Origin: Actinomadura nitritigenes
GTDB taxonomy: Bacteria; Actinomycetota; Actinomycetes; Streptosporangiales; Streptosporangiaceae
NCBI RefSeq assembly: GCF_017573545.1
Contig: NZ_JAGEOK010000037.1
Span: 1 to 64,000, forward strand
Length of the DNA stretch: 64,000 nt
Direction: 5' to 3'
A program made the position numbers and the translations under genes. Shown here piece by piece: positions 1-9,047 of the stretch. The notes beneath the pieces were generated by a model. The model saw nothing but the letters and a program-made list of their open reading frames with translations, was not told where the DNA came from and did not search any database. Position 1 is the first letter of the stretch, and the number at the start of each line of letters is the position of its first letter.

Positions 1-807
1 CTGGTTGGACGGAGGGTTGTGAGAGATCAACCGTCCTACCAGGGGCTCCTTGACGTTCCGGGGCAGATGCACCGACCGCGACCATCATGTGATCAACAGT
101 CACCACACCGCTGCTGAAAAAGGCTCAGTGTCGCCATCGAAGATGGCGCCAAGGCCGCCGACGCCCCGGCAAGCTGCGCGCCGACAAGGGGGTATGACTT
201 CGCTGACATTCGGCGCCGGCTACGTGGCCGCGGCATCCTCCCGCGCATCGCCCGCCGCGGGATCGAGTCCTCGCAACGACTCGGTTGAACGGCAGTCTCG
301 CTGATCCATGGGGGCCAGGGCGTCGTCCGGGAACGTCTGCCTTCGCGGCGACGGCCCCAGGCGGCGCCGGTTCCGCTCGCTCCCGCTCTCCAGCAGCGTG
401 GCCTGCCGCCCCCGGGCGTCGGTGACGACCCGCTCGGCATCGGCCGCGCTCGTGGCCCTTGAAATGATCCAGTTCCTTGAGCGCGCTCTTCCGCTTGGAC
501 TCGTCCAAGCGCGTCAGCGCCTTGTACCTTTCTGCAACCGATTCGGGCGCTTCGGCGGGCTGCTCGGATAGGATCAAATGCGCTCTCAAAGATTGGGTAC
601 ACGAGAAGCTCCACCCCGCTCGGCGTGACGCTGGTGAAGTGATGGAGCGCACTGGAGCACCGCCTTCCGATCATGGGGCCACATCGGTCTGGAGCCTCAC
701 CAATCAGCTCCAGATAAGCCTTCCACCTCGGTAGCGCTCCGGAAATGACACCGCTACGGTGGTTGCCGGATGAAGAGATGGACGGGCAGAGCACCGGGAG
801 GACCCGA
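1..807. other. Gene-poor left edge, possible decayed minus-strand gene
   Basis: No intact gene is convincing here. On the minus strand around 400-650 one frame gives a plausible protein-like stretch (SVAERYKALTRLDESKRKSA) that continues sensibly only after a frame change near 460, into a stretch rich in E, R and T down to about 240. This suggests a decayed coding region of unknown identity, but it could be chance in 70% GC DNA. Confidence 0.3.
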
Positions 808-1128
808 ATGCCTGACAACATCCTCGACTGGCAGGCTATCCGCGACGCCCTGTACGACGTCCGGCAGACCATCGACGCGGCATACCCCGGCACCTCGTAC
901 GGGGCGCCCTACTCTTCACACACCCTCGGTCGCCTCGACATACACCACCGCGAAATCGCCGTGGCTCTGTTCTATGAGCCCGACGAGGGCTGGACCCTCA
1001 GATTCGAAGACGATGGCCCCCAGGTCCCCCTAGCCGATTCGCGCGGCCTTCCTTACACCGGCGACAACGGCTCACTCGTCGCCACACTGGCGCTACAGGC
1101 GATCGACAACTACATCGATCGCCGCTAG
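808..1128 (+). CDS. Small hypothetical protein (106 aa)
   Basis: I do not recognise the family. The start at 808 (MPDNILDWQAI) is preferred because GGGAGGA lies just upstream; an in-frame ATG at 745 would add 21 poorly conserved-looking residues. The protein is acidic, soluble and has no signal peptide or membrane segment. Aromatic and acidic residues are well spaced (LDIHHREIAVALFYEPDEGW) and the C-terminus is helical. It stands alone, with 330 bp of empty sequence downstream. The coding call rests on frame bias and the ribosome-binding site only. Confidence 0.55.
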   Translation: MPDNILDWQAIRDALYDVRQTIDAAYPGTSYGAPYSSHTLGRLDIHHREIAVALFYEPDEGWTLRFEDDGPQVPLADSRGLPYTGDNGSLVATLALQAIDNYIDRR

Positions 1129-1459
1129 GAAGATTCAAAAGAACCCGCCTTGGATGGCCGTCGGGGCTCTGCCGGAACTGGCCGCGGGAAGGGCGAAGTC
1201 GGACGCCGGGTCGACGCCGGCATCTTTGAAGACGGAACGGACGGTCGGCGGGCGGCCCCGACCTCGTGGGTCTGGATCGGGCGCAGGGGCAAGGGCGGTG
1301 TCGTGGCCTGGCCCGCGACGGTCCCAGCCCGGCACCACCACCCGCCGGACATTACGCCTCTCGCCTGCACGGAGCTACTATTCGGCTCGGCCGCGTGCTA
1401 CTCCCCGGCTTCGGCGCGGTACCCCTGCACCTAAGCTGATCTTGTGGTGATGGAGGGTC
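1129..1459. other. Intergenic stretch, nothing recognised
   Basis: No gene, repeat or RNA is recognised. Short overlapping open frames on both strands are rich in R, P and A and look like high-GC noise. Confidence 0.4.
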
Positions 1460-2827
1460 GTGTGCGGGACTACGGTCTCACCGGCTCAGCAGGATGACAT
1501 CTGTCAGCCGTGGCGGCCAGATCCGGGCGAGCAAGCAGGTGGACACCCCCCACGGTTCAGCGGCGTCGGAGCCGCCTACGGCGCCTGGTCGTTCGAGGGG
1601 TCGCCGGTCTCACTATCGCTGGCTCGCGAGCGCGCGACCCGTGCCGAACTCCGCGCTCGGCAGCTCGAAGCGAGCATGGATCGACTGGAGGCGGACCCTT
1701 CCGGTCAATGGAGCGATTCCCCCACAGCCATCAATCCCTCGTCGGATGGCGGCCCGTTCGCCAGCGACCGCACCGTCCGGCACCCGGTTCCAGACGGTGA
1801 CGACCTTTCCGGTGTGCCGCTGAAGCTGGTGGACGGGCTCGCTCGCCTCTATGCCTTCGCGGACCTGGGGACGCTGACAGCACAGGGCGTGTTCGCCGGA
1901 GACCAGAAGGTGAGAGCCGTGGCGGCACTCTGTGCGTTCGGGCAGCGCGTGCTGGACCTGGACGCCGAGGACTTCGGCATGCCCGAGACAGCCGTCGAGG
2001 TCCCCAAGGATCTGCTCGAGCGGGCCCTTCCGAGTCGGATCCCGCAGGCACCCCGGGAGCGGCCGCGTGGTGCGCTCGCGAGCCTGCGGCCGGTCTATTC
2101 GCTCATTCTGGAGGTCATCGCGATCAACTGGCGCCGCCAGGACATGAATGCGCTGCTCGCCGCAGTCCATATCGCCGGCCAGTACATGCCTCTGCTGGCC
2201 TGGGAGCCGGTGCTCGGGCACGCAGGTGACCCGGCGTTGCTGGGCTCTTCGGTGAGTGGTGAGGGCAGCCGGTTCGGCGTCCCGATCAAACCCGGCGCCG
2301 AGCGGCTGTGTGACCACACCCGGCCGGAACGGTCCGCCTGCGAGCGAGTGCTACGGGCGTCGGCGGAACCGCCGCCGGGCTGGCGCGCCTACTTCGATCG
2401 CCAGCACAGCCAGGTCGCCCAGGCGCTTGGCGATTGCGCGGCCCGCTGTCGAACACCCTGCAGCGTGATGCTGCGCCTGGATGACGCCGTACGGGCCGAT
2501 CTCACCGAGCGTTGCAAGCTGGCCGTGGAATTCACCGACGGCGCGCTGGTCCGGCTGCGCCACGCGGCGCCCGTCGGGAGCGGCTTCGGAGTGCCGTCGC
2601 CGGAGGAGGTCCAGACCGCCTGGGCACGCTCTCGTGCCTCACTGCGTCACCACCTCCTCGGCGAAGCCGTGTTGGACAGCGGTAACGACGAGGATTACCC
2701 GCTGCCCGGCCTGCCCGCGCTGTTCTCCGCGATCGCCGCCGGACCAGTCGTCCCCGACACTCTCCTGCGCGACGTCACGGCGCGCATCACCGAACTTGTT
2801 GGCCAAGACGGCCAGTGGCTCAGGTAG
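1460..2827 (+). CDS. Hypothetical protein (up to 455 aa)
   Basis: Family not recognised. The frame opens with GTG at 1460, with GGAGG only three bases upstream, so the true start may be later. Residues about 50-80 are a charged helix with coiled-coil character (LARERATRAELRARQLEASM). The centre is helical with regular hydrophobic spacing. Around residues 285-345 there is a Cys-rich part (CDHTRPERSAC and CAARCRTPC). There is no signal peptide or membrane span. The final third contains PEEVQTAWARSRASLRHHLL. It is monocistronic, so neighbours give no hint of its role. Confidence 0.6.
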   Translation: MCGTTVSPAQQDDICQPWRPDPGEQAGGHPPRFSGVGAAYGAWSFEGSPVSLSLARERATRAELRARQLEASMDRLEADPSGQWSDSPTAINPSSDGGPFASDRTVRHPVPDGDDLSGVPLKLVDGLARLYAFADLGTLTAQGVFAGDQKVRAVAALCAFGQRVLDLDAEDFGMPETAVEVPKDLLERALPSRIPQAPRERPRGALASLRPVYSLILEVIAINWRRQDMNALLAAVHIAGQYMPLLAWEPVLGHAGDPALLGSSVSGEGSRFGVPIKPGAERLCDHTRPERSACERVLRASAEPPPGWRAYFDRQHSQVAQALGDCAARCRTPCSVMLRLDDAVRADLTERCKLAVEFTDGALVRLRHAAPVGSGFGVPSPEEVQTAWARSRASLRHHLLGEAVLDSGNDEDYPLPGLPALFSAIAAGPVVPDTLLRDVTARITELVGQDGQWLR

Positions 2828-3083
2828 GAACCGCGCGGCCAGCCGAGCAGGGCCCCTTCTACACCCCCACCGGCTGACGCCGTGGCGAGCTCCCGAGCCG
2901 CCTGGCCGTGATGACGGGGCCTGTTCTGTCGTGAGGACGAACCTGGGGCCCGATCGGGGGCTGGTGGGCTGGATCACATGGACGTGCTGTCACGGCGGGC
3001 GGGTCGGCGGCATCTCGTGTTCGTCAGGGCGCCACGCGGACCACCCGCGCGGCGCCTCCCCCTCAAGGAGTCAGGACGAAGTC

Positions 3084-3569
3084 ATGGAGCCTCGTTTCAA
3101 CCTGTTCGCCAACGAGCTCGGCGCCAAGATCGGTAAGCGGATCGCCGGCGTCAGCCTGGCGATCCAGGAGTCGCCGCTGCCCAAGGCCCTGATGGAACTG
3201 GTGGAGTTGCGCGCCAGCCAGATCAACGGCTGCGGTTTCTGCGTCGACGCCCACGCCAAGGAGGCCGCGGCCGCCGGTGAGACCGCCGTCCGGATCAGCC
3301 TGGTGGCCGCCTGGCGGGAGTCGACGGTGTTCACCGAGGCCGAACAGGCCGCGCTCGCGCTCGCCGAGGAGGGCACCCGGCTCGCCGACGCCCACCAGGG
3401 TGTCTCGGACGAGACCTGGAACCAACTGCGCAAGCACTACGGCGACGACGAGATCGTCGCGCTGGTGTCCCTGGTGGCGATGATCAACGCGGCCAACCGG
3501 CTCGGTGTGATCCTGCACCAGAAGGGCGGATCGTACGAGGCCGGTGCGTTCGCCGCCATGTCGAGCTAG
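3084..3569 (+). CDS. Carboxymuconolactone decarboxylase / AhpD-like protein
   Basis: 161-residue all-helical protein of the AhpD-like superfamily, whose members reduce peroxides or act as peroxidase partners through a CxxC thiol pair. The signature ELRASQINGCGFCVDAHAKE places the redox cysteines at residues 50 and 53 and the conserved His at 57. The start ATG at 3084 is preceded by AAGGAG at about 3065-3070. A strong hairpin terminator follows the stop, so it is probably a single-gene unit. The exact substrate cannot be told from sequence; an antioxidant role is the family default. Confidence 0.9.
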   Translation: MEPRFNLFANELGAKIGKRIAGVSLAIQESPLPKALMELVELRASQINGCGFCVDAHAKEAAAAGETAVRISLVAAWRESTVFTEAEQAALALAEEGTRLADAHQGVSDETWNQLRKHYGDDEIVALVSLVAMINAANRLGVILHQKGGSYEAGAFAAMSS

Positions 3570-3586
3570 CCGGACGTAGGAACATC

Positions 3587-3620
3587 GGCCCGGCCTGGAT
3601 CTTCCGATCCGGGCCGGGCC
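3587..3620 (+). terminator. Hairpin terminator after AhpD-like gene
   Basis: Two 15-base arms (GGCCCGGCCTGGATC and GATCCGGGCCGGGCC) with one mismatch and a TTCC loop, 17 bases after the stop codon. There is no long T-run, as is usual for actinomycete terminators. Confidence 0.75.
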
Positions 3621-3853
3621 TGCGCGTCCGCAGTGGAGCGATCCTGATCGAGATCGCCGAGGGCCGGATCAGCGACTTCCCGGTTCCTGAACCCCGACAA
3701 GCTCCCCCGCCCTTGAGGTCCTGCGGCCCATCACCCGCAGCGACACGCAAGCGCGGTGATCCCGGCGCCCCTTCCTCCCCCGGGACGCGCACGTCAGGCC
3801 CGAGGGGCGGCAGTTCCTTCCACCCATCTCTTTTCCTCAAGGAGTCACCGAGC

Positions 3854-4378
3854 ATGACAGATCTCGGCAAGCTGACCGGCGACTACAACCTCGACACCGT
3901 CCAGACCCGGATCGGATTCGTCGCCCGGCACACGATGGCCACCAGGGTGCGCGGGCGATTCGAGGAGTTCGAGGGCGCGGTGTACCTGGACGGCGACCAA
4001 CCGTCGAAGTCCGAGGTGCGACTCACGATCCGGACGCGGAGCATCCAGACCCGCAACTCGCAGCGTGACGACCTCCTGCGCGCCAAATTCCTCGGGGTGA
4101 CCGACCATCCGACCGTCACCTTCACCTCGACGAGGGTGGAGCAGACCGATGGCACGAAATTCGAGGTCACTGGTGACCTCGGCATGCGGGGCCTGGTCAG
4201 ACCGGTCACCGTGGACGTTGAGGTGACGGGCACAGAGGAAGGCGCGCGGGTCGACTTCAAGGGCAGCGTCACGATCGACCGCAATGACTGGGGCGTGAAC
4301 TGGAACGCCGCCACCAGGATCATGATCAGGCCGAGCGCGACCATCGAGGTCGAGGCTGCGGCGATCCGACGGCCCTGA
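3854..4378 (+). CDS. YceI-family protein
   Basis: 174-residue YceI-like protein, a lipocalin-like beta barrel that binds polyisoprenoid or other amphiphilic lipids. The N-terminus GDYNLDTVQTRIGFVARHTM and the later FEVTGDLGMRGLVRPVTVDV are characteristic, and it ends with the family's DRNDWGVNW. There is no signal peptide, so it is a cytoplasmic member as in many actinomycetes. AAGGAG precedes ATG 3854. The 280-bp gap from the AhpD-like gene contains a terminator, so it is transcribed separately. Confidence 0.9.
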   Translation: MTDLGKLTGDYNLDTVQTRIGFVARHTMATRVRGRFEEFEGAVYLDGDQPSKSEVRLTIRTRSIQTRNSQRDDLLRAKFLGVTDHPTVTFTSTRVEQTDGTKFEVTGDLGMRGLVRPVTVDVEVTGTEEGARVDFKGSVTIDRNDWGVNWNAATRIMIRPSATIEVEAAAIRRP

Positions 4379-4567
4379 CAACGTCTTCCGCCACTCGGCC
4401 GGCCGGCAAGACGCAGTGACGATGATCGACCGTCTGTCTGAGCGCTTCGGCAATCCGCGAAGCGTACGGATGTGAGGGCGGCGGCTCCCCCACCGGCTCC
4501 CGAGCCTACGAAGCGCTCATCGGCACACGGCCGCGAACGGTAGGCCACGGCTGAGCGGGACGGCGAT

Positions 4568-4582
4568 CTGACGGGGTTTCAG
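4568..4582. promoter_or_regulatory. Operator-like site 1 (TetR regulon)
   Basis: CTGACGGGGTTTCAG, a weaker match to the CTGAY-N5-RTCAG element, 36 bp from the next copy and about 90 bp before the CoA-transferase start. Confidence 0.5.
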
Positions 4583-4603
4583 TTTCGGCTCCTCCGCATT
4601 AAC

Positions 4604-4618
4604 CTGACGGGCAGTCAG
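4604..4618. promoter_or_regulatory. Operator-like site 2 (TetR regulon)
   Basis: CTGACGGGCAGTCAG, an inverted repeat (CTGAC/GTCAG) preceded by TTAAC and followed by AAAC, like the copies at 10272 and 12511. It lies 52 bp before the CoA-transferase start. Confidence 0.7.
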
Positions 4619-4670
4619 AAACGGCGGCCGGCGGCCGCCCGTCCGGTCGGCTCGCGGAGGCAAGGTCCCG

Positions 4671-5990
4671 ATGGAAGCTCACACCCCGCCCGGCGCGCCG
4701 CTCGCCGGGATCCGGATCGTCGAGGCGTCGATGCTCGGGCCCGGCGCCGCCACCACCCACCTGGCCGACCTCGGCGCCGACGTGATCAAGGTCGAGCCGC
4801 CCCGCGGCGACTACCTCCGCGAGACGACCTGGCCGCTCGTTTCAGGGGTGTCGCTGATGCACCTGCACATCAGCCGCGGCAAGCGCAGCATCGTGCTCGA
4901 CCTGCGCACCGCCGAAGGCCGGGAGGTGTTCCTCGACCTCGCCAGGGGCGCGGACGTCGTCGTGGAGGCGATGCGACCGGGCGGGCTGGAACGCCGGGGC
5001 GTCGGGCCCGGGGTGCTCGCGCGGGTCAACCCGCGGCTGGTGTTCTGCGGCATCTCCGGATACGGCGAGACCGGCCCGTACCGCGGCCTGCCGAGCCACG
5101 GCGTCGCCTTCGACACCTGGGCCGGGCTCGTTCGCCCGGAACCGACCGGGGACGGCCACTGGGCGATCCCCGAGCACCCCTCGACGGGCATCAACGCCGG
5201 GCCGCTGTTCGCCGCCATCGGCATCCTCGCCGGGGTCGTCCGAGCGCGGGCGACCGGCGTCGGGGGCCGCCTGGAGGTCGCCCAGTCGGACGCGGCCGCG
5301 TCGATGGACTGGCTGCGCAGCGAGACCTGGCGGGCCTACGAGCGGCCCGAGAGCGAGGTCACCGGCAACGGCGCCGACGGGTTCCGGCGCCGCGAGCCGG
5401 GGACCGCCGGCATGCGCGACGGGGTGCGGTACCAGTTCTACGCCACGGCGGACGGTCACATCCTGTTCATGGCCTCCGAACGGGAACTCTGGCGCAACTT
5501 CTGCACCGCCGTCGGCCGCCCCGACCTGTTCGACCGGCATCCGGGCTCGCGCTACGCCGACCACGCCATCGGCGACACCGTGCTGCGCGACGAACTGACG
5601 GAGATCTTCGCCGGTCGCGGAAGCGCCGAGTGGATCGCGTTCGGCGGCGAGCACAACGTGCCGATCGCGCCGGTGAACACGCCCCGGACGCTGGCCGCCG
5701 ACCCGCAGTTCCAGGAGCGCCTGCCCTGGCTGCCGGCCGAGCGGCTCGGCACCGACCAGCTGCCGAGCCCGATCAGGTTCGTCGGCGAGGAGCGCCGGGT
5801 CCCGGCCCGCGCGCCCGCTCTGGGCGAGCACACGGGGGAGATCCTGCGCGAGGTGCTCGGCTACGAACCGCCGGCGATCGCGCGACTGCGCGAGTCGGGC
5901 GCGCTGGGCTCGCCGGACGAGGCGGAGCGGGCGGAAGGGGCGGGCGGCGCACGGCCGGGTTCCTTCGGTTCCGGCACGCGGGGCGGCTGA
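4671..5990 (+). CDS. Class III (CaiB/BaiF) CoA-transferase
   Basis: 439-residue family III CoA-transferase, moving CoA between an acyl-CoA donor and a carboxylic acid. The N-terminal part (LAGIRIVEASMLGPGAATTHLADLGADVIKVE) and NPRLVFCGISGYGETGPYR are diagnostic. GGAGG stands 10 bases before ATG 4671. The catalytic Asp usually found just before the AAIGILA segment is not evident: the local sequence is STGINAGPLFAAIGILAG. The last 40 residues are low-complexity, rich in G, E and R. The gene heads a transport and catabolism cluster and has two copies of the TetR operator upstream, suggesting CoA activation of an imported acid. Confidence 0.9.
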   Translation: MEAHTPPGAPLAGIRIVEASMLGPGAATTHLADLGADVIKVEPPRGDYLRETTWPLVSGVSLMHLHISRGKRSIVLDLRTAEGREVFLDLARGADVVVEAMRPGGLERRGVGPGVLARVNPRLVFCGISGYGETGPYRGLPSHGVAFDTWAGLVRPEPTGDGHWAIPEHPSTGINAGPLFAAIGILAGVVRARATGVGGRLEVAQSDAAASMDWLRSETWRAYERPESEVTGNGADGFRRREPGTAGMRDGVRYQFYATADGHILFMASERELWRNFCTAVGRPDLFDRHPGSRYADHAIGDTVLRDELTEIFAGRGSAEWIAFGGEHNVPIAPVNTPRTLAADPQFQERLPWLPAERLGTDQLPSPIRFVGEERRVPARAPALGEHTGEILREVLGYEPPAIARLRESGALGSPDEAERAEGAGGARPGSFGSGTRGG

Positions 5991-6029
5991 CCGCGCCGGG
6001 AGACGGCCGATGTTACCTATTGCACAAAT

Positions 6030-6044
6030 CTGACGGCCCATCAT
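6030..6044. promoter_or_regulatory. Operator-like site 3 (TetR regulon)
   Basis: CTGACGGCCCATCAT, one base short of the full inverted repeat, 35 bp upstream of the ABC transporter ATPase start. Confidence 0.6.
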
Positions 6045-6079
6045 ATTGTCGCTTCCACTGCGTCCTTGGAGGTGAGACC

Positions 6080-6910
6080 ATGGAACTCGCCCGAAACAGA
6101 ACGAGTTCTACGATCCCCCGGCACGATTCGGAGCCACCGCCCGCCGCCATCCGCGCGACCGGGGTCGAGCGCCGGTTCCGCCACGGCCGCGCGGACGTGC
6201 ACGCTCTGGGGCCGGTCGACCTCGACATCGCGGCGGGCGAGTTCTGCTGCGTGGTGGGGCCCTCCGGTTGCGGCAAGTCGACGTTCCTGCGGCTGGTCGC
6301 CGGGCTGCTGCGGCCGAGCGCCGGACGCCTGGAGATCCGCGCCACCGCCCAGCACCCGGCCGCGATGATCTTCCAGGACTACGGCATCTACCCCTGGAAG
6401 ACCGTGCTCGGCAACGTCCGGTTCGGGCTGGACGTCCAGGGCGTCCCGCGCAAGGAGGCGACACGGCGGGCCCGCGACTGGCTTTCCCGGATGGGGCTGA
6501 CGGACTTCGCCGACGCCTACCCCGCCTCGCTGTCGGGCGGCATGCGGCAGCGGGTGTCGATCGCCCGTGCGCTCGCCGTCGAACCGGAGATCCTGCTGAT
6601 GGACGAGCCGTTCGCGGCTCTCGACGCTCAGCTGCGCACCATCCTCCAGGAGGAGCTGCTGGCGATCTGCGAGACGGACCGACGCACCGTGCTGTTCATC
6701 ACGCACAGCCTGGAGGAGGCCATCGTCCTCGGTGACCGGGTGCTGGTGATGAGCGCCCGTCCCGGCCGCGTCCTGGCCGAGCGCACACCCCCGTTCGGCC
6801 GCCCGCGCAGCGGGGACGTCCGGCACTCCCCCGAGTGCGCCGAGCTGAAGGCCGAGCTGTGGGACCTGCTGCGGGGCGAGATCGAACCGGCCGGAGGTGG
6901 CGGAGAATGA
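6080..6910 (+). CDS. ABC importer ATP-binding protein (NitT/TauT type)
   Basis: 276-residue ATPase of the nitrate/sulfonate/taurine importer family. Walker A is GPSGCGKST (residues about 60-68). The Q-loop is MIFQDYGIYPW, the signature is LSGGMRQRVSIARAL, Walker B is ILLMDEPFAALD and the H-loop is FITHSLEEA. The start at ATG 6080 follows GGAGGTGAG closely. The stop overlaps the permease start by ATGA, so the two are translationally coupled. It powers uptake of a small anionic substrate; with the neighbouring CoA-transferase and acyl-CoA synthetase, a carboxylate or aromatic acid is the likely cargo. Confidence 0.92.
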   Translation: MELARNRTSSTIPRHDSEPPPAAIRATGVERRFRHGRADVHALGPVDLDIAAGEFCCVVGPSGCGKSTFLRLVAGLLRPSAGRLEIRATAQHPAAMIFQDYGIYPWKTVLGNVRFGLDVQGVPRKEATRRARDWLSRMGLTDFADAYPASLSGGMRQRVSIARALAVEPEILLMDEPFAALDAQLRTILQEELLAICETDRRTVLFITHSLEEAIVLGDRVLVMSARPGRVLAERTPPFGRPRSGDVRHSPECAELKAELWDLLRGEIEPAGGGGE

Positions 6911-7782
6911 CCGAACGGCAGACCCTGCGGGCGGCCTCGGCCGAGGAACGGATCATCGTGCGCCGGCCGGGCCCCGCGGAGCGGTCCCCGGCGGCCGCCG
7001 CGACCCGCCGGCGCACGCTGGAGCTCGGCCTGGCGATCGCCGTCCCGGTCGTCCTCGTCGGGCTCTGGCAGCTCGCCGCGAGCCGGGGCTGGATCGATGC
7101 GCGGCTGTACCCCTCGCCGTCCACCATCGTCGCCAACGGGTGGGACCTCGCCGTGGACGGCAAGCTCTGGCCGGACGTCTGGGCGACGAGCCGCCGGGTC
7201 GTCCTCGGCTTCCTGCTCGGCACCGGCATCGGCGTGCTGCTCGGCCTGGTGATGGGCACCTCGCGGACGGTGCGCGCCGCGCTGGAACCCCTGCTCGACG
7301 CGCTGTACGTGGTCCCGAAGCTGGCGCTGCTGCCGATCTTCCTCAACATGTTCGGCCTCGGCGAGGGGCCGCAGCTCGCGCTGGTCGCCGCCACCGTCTT
7401 CTTCTTTGTGTGGATCTCCACGATGTCGGCGTTCCTGGCCGTCCCGGAGGGTTACCGCGAGGCGGGCGAGGTCTTCGGGGCGGGCCGGTGGCAGATGTTC
7501 CGGCACGTGCTGCTGCCCGGCGCGCTGCCCCAGATCATGGTCGGCGCCCGGATCGCGGCGGGCGTGTCCGTCCTGGTCATCGTGGCCTCGGAGTTCGTCG
7601 CCGCGACCGACGGGCTGGGCTACCTCATCTTCAATTCGCGGGCGCTGTTCCAGAACGACGTGATGTACGTCGGCATCGTCTGCGTCGCGGTGCTCGGCGT
7701 GATCTTCTCCGAGATCATTCGCTTCATCGGCCGGCGGCTGACCCCCTGGGCGCCTGGTGACCGTGACCGCGTCCGTACCTGA
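6907..7782 (+). CDS. ABC importer permease (NitT/TauT type)
   Basis: 291-residue membrane permease, partner of the ATPase with which it overlaps by four bases. After a charged 45-residue N-terminal tail come about six membrane helices, the first being LGLAIAVPVVLVGLWQLAA. The EAA loop that contacts the ATPase reads YREAGEVFGAGRWQMFRHVL, continuing LPGALPQIMVG, typical of SsuC/TauC-like proteins. The lipoprotein binding-protein gene starts 27 bases later. Substrate is not predictable from the permease alone. Confidence 0.92.
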   Translation: MTERQTLRAASAEERIIVRRPGPAERSPAAAATRRRTLELGLAIAVPVVLVGLWQLAASRGWIDARLYPSPSTIVANGWDLAVDGKLWPDVWATSRRVVLGFLLGTGIGVLLGLVMGTSRTVRAALEPLLDALYVVPKLALLPIFLNMFGLGEGPQLALVAATVFFFVWISTMSAFLAVPEGYREAGEVFGAGRWQMFRHVLLPGALPQIMVGARIAAGVSVLVIVASEFVAATDGLGYLIFNSRALFQNDVMYVGIVCVAVLGVIFSEIIRFIGRRLTPWAPGDRDRVRT

Positions 7783-7809
7783 CCAGGCATTTCGGCACCG
7801 GAGGACACC

Positions 7810-8940
7810 ATGAGACTTCCCCTGTTCGTTCCGATCGTCGCCGCGGTGGCGCTCGCCGCCGGTGCGTGCGGCGCTGAGGGCGCCGCCGACTCCGGCGGCC
7901 CGCGCAAGGCACGTCCGATCACTCCGGTGGCGGGCTGCGACGCGGCGGCTTGGAGCGATCCAGCCGATCTGGCACCCGACCGCGCCCCGGCCCGCTGCAA
8001 GGCCGGCGCGCCCGCGCCCCGGCCGCTGGCGAAGAAGACCAAGATCACGATTTCGGCCAGCACCGGATCGGCCGAGTTCGTGGCCCCACTGCGGTTCGGC
8101 ATCGCCAAGGGCGAGTTCGCCAAGGAGAACCTGGAGGTGGAGTTCAAGCAGCTCGGTGTCGCCGACTCGATTCCGCTGCTGGCCAAGGGGGATCTCGACG
8201 CGATGTGGTCCGCGCCCGAGGCGGCGTTCTTCAACGGCCTCCAGCAGAGGTTCGAACTGCGCTGGGTGCTCGGCAACTACTCCTCCAGCCCGCAGTCCAA
8301 GTCCGGGCTCTGGGCCCGCGCCCCGAAGGGCGCCGCACCCGACGCCGTCAGGCTGGGCGACGCGAAGGTCGGCACGCTCATCGGCAAGGGCAGCGTGATC
8401 ACCTATCCGATGAGCCGGGTTCTCGGCCGGCACGGCACCAGCCTCAAGAAGGTCCGCTTCACCAGCCTCACCGGGCCCGCCGACACGGTGACCGCGCTGG
8501 AGAACGGCGGCGTGGACGCGGCGTGGATGGTCGACCCGGTGTGGAAGCAGGTGGACGGCAGGCCCGGGTTCCAGTTCCTCGGCGGCCAGCCCCTCGGCGA
8601 GCCGCTCGGCGGCCTGATCTACGGGCCGGGGATGCTGCGCAAGAACGCGGACGCGGGCGTGGCGTTCGTCCGCGCCCTGATCCGGATCGTGAACACCTAC
8701 TTCACCGGGGACTACAAGAAGAACGCCGCGTTCGTCGGGGAGCTGGCATCGAGCCTCGGCCTCAAGCCGGAGGCGCTCACCGCCGTCCCGGCCCCGGTCT
8801 GGGACTGGGAGATCCGCAAGGGCACGACCGACCGGTTGCAGAAGGCGTACGTCGAGGGCGGCGCCCTGGGGAAGACGGTGCCCGAGTCGGAGGCCGTCGA
8901 CCGCACCTTCTATGAGGAGGCCGTGGGACACAAACCCTGA
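7810..8940 (+). CDS. ABC importer substrate-binding lipoprotein (NMT1/SsuA-like)
   Basis: 376-residue periplasmic-binding-type protein with a lipoprotein signal (VAAVALAAGAC, Cys at residue 21), so it is probably anchored outside the membrane. The body has the NMT1/THI5-like fold: KITISASTGSAEFVAPLRFG, then a segment switching from ligand approach to binding (LEVEFKQLGVADSIPLLAKG), and VDAAWMVDPVWKQ. GGAGG precedes ATG 7810. It is the last gene of the importer operon and is followed by a 16-bp hairpin. It captures the substrate and delivers it to the permease at 6907. Confidence 0.9.
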   Translation: MRLPLFVPIVAAVALAAGACGAEGAADSGGPRKARPITPVAGCDAAAWSDPADLAPDRAPARCKAGAPAPRPLAKKTKITISASTGSAEFVAPLRFGIAKGEFAKENLEVEFKQLGVADSIPLLAKGDLDAMWSAPEAAFFNGLQQRFELRWVLGNYSSSPQSKSGLWARAPKGAAPDAVRLGDAKVGTLIGKGSVITYPMSRVLGRHGTSLKKVRFTSLTGPADTVTALENGGVDAAWMVDPVWKQVDGRPGFQFLGGQPLGEPLGGLIYGPGMLRKNADAGVAFVRALIRIVNTYFTGDYKKNAAFVGELASSLGLKPEALTAVPAPVWDWEIRKGTTDRLQKAYVEGGALGKTVPESEAVDRTFYEEAVGHKP

Positions 8941-8955
8941 CCTGGGCACGGGAAA

Positions 8956-8995
8956 GCGCGGCCCCGGAACCGGGAGGACGGTTCCGGGGCCGCGC
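8956..8995. terminator. Strong bidirectional hairpin terminator
   Basis: Perfect 16-bp stem (GCGCGGCCCCGGAACC with its complement) and an 8-base loop, placed between the convergent binding-protein gene and amidohydrolase gene. It can serve both strands. Confidence 0.85.
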
Positions 8996-9047
8996 TGGTT
9001 CTGTGGGCCTCCTCCGCCGCCGCGCCGGGCGCGGCGGCGGGGGACGC

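Noticed and set aside
3061..3853. Shared CCTCAAGGAGTCA before the AhpD-like and YceI-like genes
   Set aside because: Only the ribosome-binding site and a few bases match; too short to call a duplicated leader.
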